From positions 1 to 11,981 of the forward strand of contig WJIO01000121.1 in NCBI GenBank assembly GCA_014730235.1: a DNA stretch of 11,981 nucleotides, given 5' to 3'. Each line of letters begins with the position of its first letter. Within the stretch, counting starts at the first letter, position 1. A program made the position numbers and the translations under genes. Below, in pieces: positions 11,009 to 11,981 of the stretch. This DNA comes from Candidatus Poribacteria bacterium (GTDB taxonomy: Bacteria; Poribacteria; DTPJ01; WJIO01). The notes under the pieces were generated by a model that was given only the letters and a program-made list of their open reading frames with translations, searched no databases and had not been told where the DNA came from.

Positions 11009-11981
11009 TTAATAAGGGAAAACCCACGTGCAGTCGTCCAGAACGTTTATCCAGCATCCATAACCGGGTTTCAGCTTATCCAGGTTGCCAATCATACCAG
11101 CGTAATACAGCCATAGCTTATTTTCGTTGTCATAGGTGTAAACGGCGGTATAAATGTCTTCTATAAGTTGCAGCGCTTCGGCATAATCCATCTCCACGTT
11201 CTGGTTATATCCCGCTAGATTCCAGCCTGTGTATAATTCCACAGAGGAGTCGTCCAGGGAATCGCCAAATACGGTAAGGGTAACATCAGCATTGACAAAT
11301 ATCAGGTAACCCCTGCCGGGAATAATTAAACTCAGGTTGTTATCACCACCGGTGTTCCCATAGATATGTCTTAACCATAGACCTGTCAGGGCATCATAAG
11401 CCCACACCGATTCCCAGAAGCCCTCTATGGGCTTAAGCAATGTTACCAAGTTGCCGGATATAGGGTCAACGTTTACCGAGATCAGGTTCCAGCCCTGGTA
11501 TAACTGGATGTCCTGCTGGATATATTCACCTTCTGGTTTGCTTTGCACTATCACAGGATTTGCCATACCCAGGTCAATGGGATTACCGTCGGGATCAACG
11601 GCAGCTATATCTGTCAGGGTAAATGCGCTGGTGATTCCCCCGTCGTTGAATTGCATCTGCACCTTTGCTATTGAACCGTAGCCGTCTACCCCATTAATGC
11701 CCTTGCGGACAATGCCTATGCTTACAGTTCCGGCATCCGGGTCTATCTGGGGTTCTAATGAGATCAGATCGTCGCCCAGCAGACCATCTGTGGCTATCTG
11801 GGCGTCAACGGCTTCAATATCCTCCGGATTTGTATACTGAAACACCAGAGATATGCCGAACAGGTTATCCACCGGATCAGCTTCACTTCCGACCTGTATG
11901 TCAACCCAGAAGGCTTCACCGGGGTCATGTAAGGGATCGGCTATGATAGACAGTCCGTTGGACGAAGATACCACAGCATCC
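11009..11981 (-). CDS. C-terminal part of a surface/secreted protein: cohesin-like domain plus two GWNL repeats, partial
   Basis: The frame is open at the right edge of the window, so the N-terminus, including any signal peptide, is missing; 323 residues are visible and the stop is TAA at 11011-11009. The first ~145 residues (VDIQVGSEADPVDNLFGISLV, then LLGDDLI, GTVSIGIVRKG, GYGSIAKVQMQF) follow the strand order of cohesin-like domains (CBM2/cohesin fold). Then come two ~79-residue repeats, each opening with LYQGWNLIS or LYTGWNLAG and continuing A/T-Y-D/T-Y-D...L-W-L, a P-G-x-G-Y/C segment and a final hydrophobic strand (VTLTVF / CTWVFPY). Such modules occur on large exported proteins; binding partner unknown (a dockerin-type partner is only a possibility). 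The strongly acidic composition fits an extracellular protein. Its stop codon lies inside the target duplication of mobile-element copy B. Confidence 0.75.
   Translation of the reverse strand, partial: DAVVSSSNGLSIIADPLHDPGEAFWVDIQVGSEADPVDNLFGISLVFQYTNPEDIEAVDAQIATDGLLGDDLISLEPQIDPDAGTVSIGIVRKGINGVDGYGSIAKVQMQFNDGGITSAFTLTDIAAVDPDGNPIDLGMANPVIVQSKPEGEYIQQDIQLYQGWNLISVNVDPISGNLVTLLKPIEGFWESVWAYDALTGLWLRHIYGNTGGDNNLSLIIPGRGYLIFVNADVTLTVFGDSLDDSSVELYTGWNLAGYNQNVEMDYAEALQLIEDIYTAVYTYDNENKLWLYYAGMIGNLDKLKPGYGCWINVLDDCTWVFPY

Overview
The window is about 12 kb of moderately AT-rich DNA from an unidentified Gram-negative, probably uncultivated, bacterial lineage. An outer membrane is implied by a PorV/PorQ-family barrel, a TorF-like putative porin with a C-terminal Phe, and a fragment resembling a FlgD-like or T9SS type A C-terminal domain. 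Nothing here fixes the phylum. Cohesin-like and GWNL-repeat surface proteins, GSI-alpha glutamine synthetase and many intergenic palindromes recall genomes of deep candidate phyla, but that is an impression.

Left part (1-2051, + strand): the last 33 codons of a surface or secreted protein, a short heptamer-repeat spacer, a PorV/PorQ-family outer-membrane protein, a REP-like hairpin, and a stand-alone trpA with the E. coli catalytic residues at the same numbers (E49, D60). Convergent to trpA is a 772-residue minus-strand gene (2225-4543). It fuses a complete agmatinase/arginase-fold domain to a C-terminal domain with the RGGxC...H...D signature of arylamine N-acetyltransferase/transglutaminase-like cysteine enzymes.

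Central part (4692-10835, + strand): a compact ammonium-assimilation module: glnA (GSI-alpha type), amt1-glnK1, a TorF-like porin gene, then a second pair amt2-glnK2. The amt and glnK genes of each pair lie 12-14 nt apart, as expected for Amt transporters gated by their cognate PII protein. The two PII proteins have diverged in the T-loop: GlnK1 has Ile at position 51 and GlnK2 has the canonical Tyr51. The porin would let solute through the outer membrane, the Amt proteins move ammonium across the inner membrane, GS fixes it into glutamine, and PII reports carbon/nitrogen/energy state. The start of the minus-strand agmatinase fusion faces glnA across a shared 401-bp intergenic region.

Right edge (11009-11981, - strand): the C-terminal part of a surface protein with a cohesin-like domain and two GWNL repeats, running out of the window.

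The main non-coding discovery is a family of short non-autonomous transposon-like (MITE-like) elements. Copy A (4569-4688) and copy B (10844-11005) have matching terminal inverted repeats, share a 41-bp left subterminal block (37/41 identical), and are each flanked by a perfect 8-bp target-site duplication (AAAGTTTT; TTTTTAAT). A third, degenerate copy C (about 2056-2217) holds a perfect 66-bp palindrome. All three sit at gene boundaries, carry different hairpins in their centres, and A and B bracket the whole nitrogen module in direct orientation.
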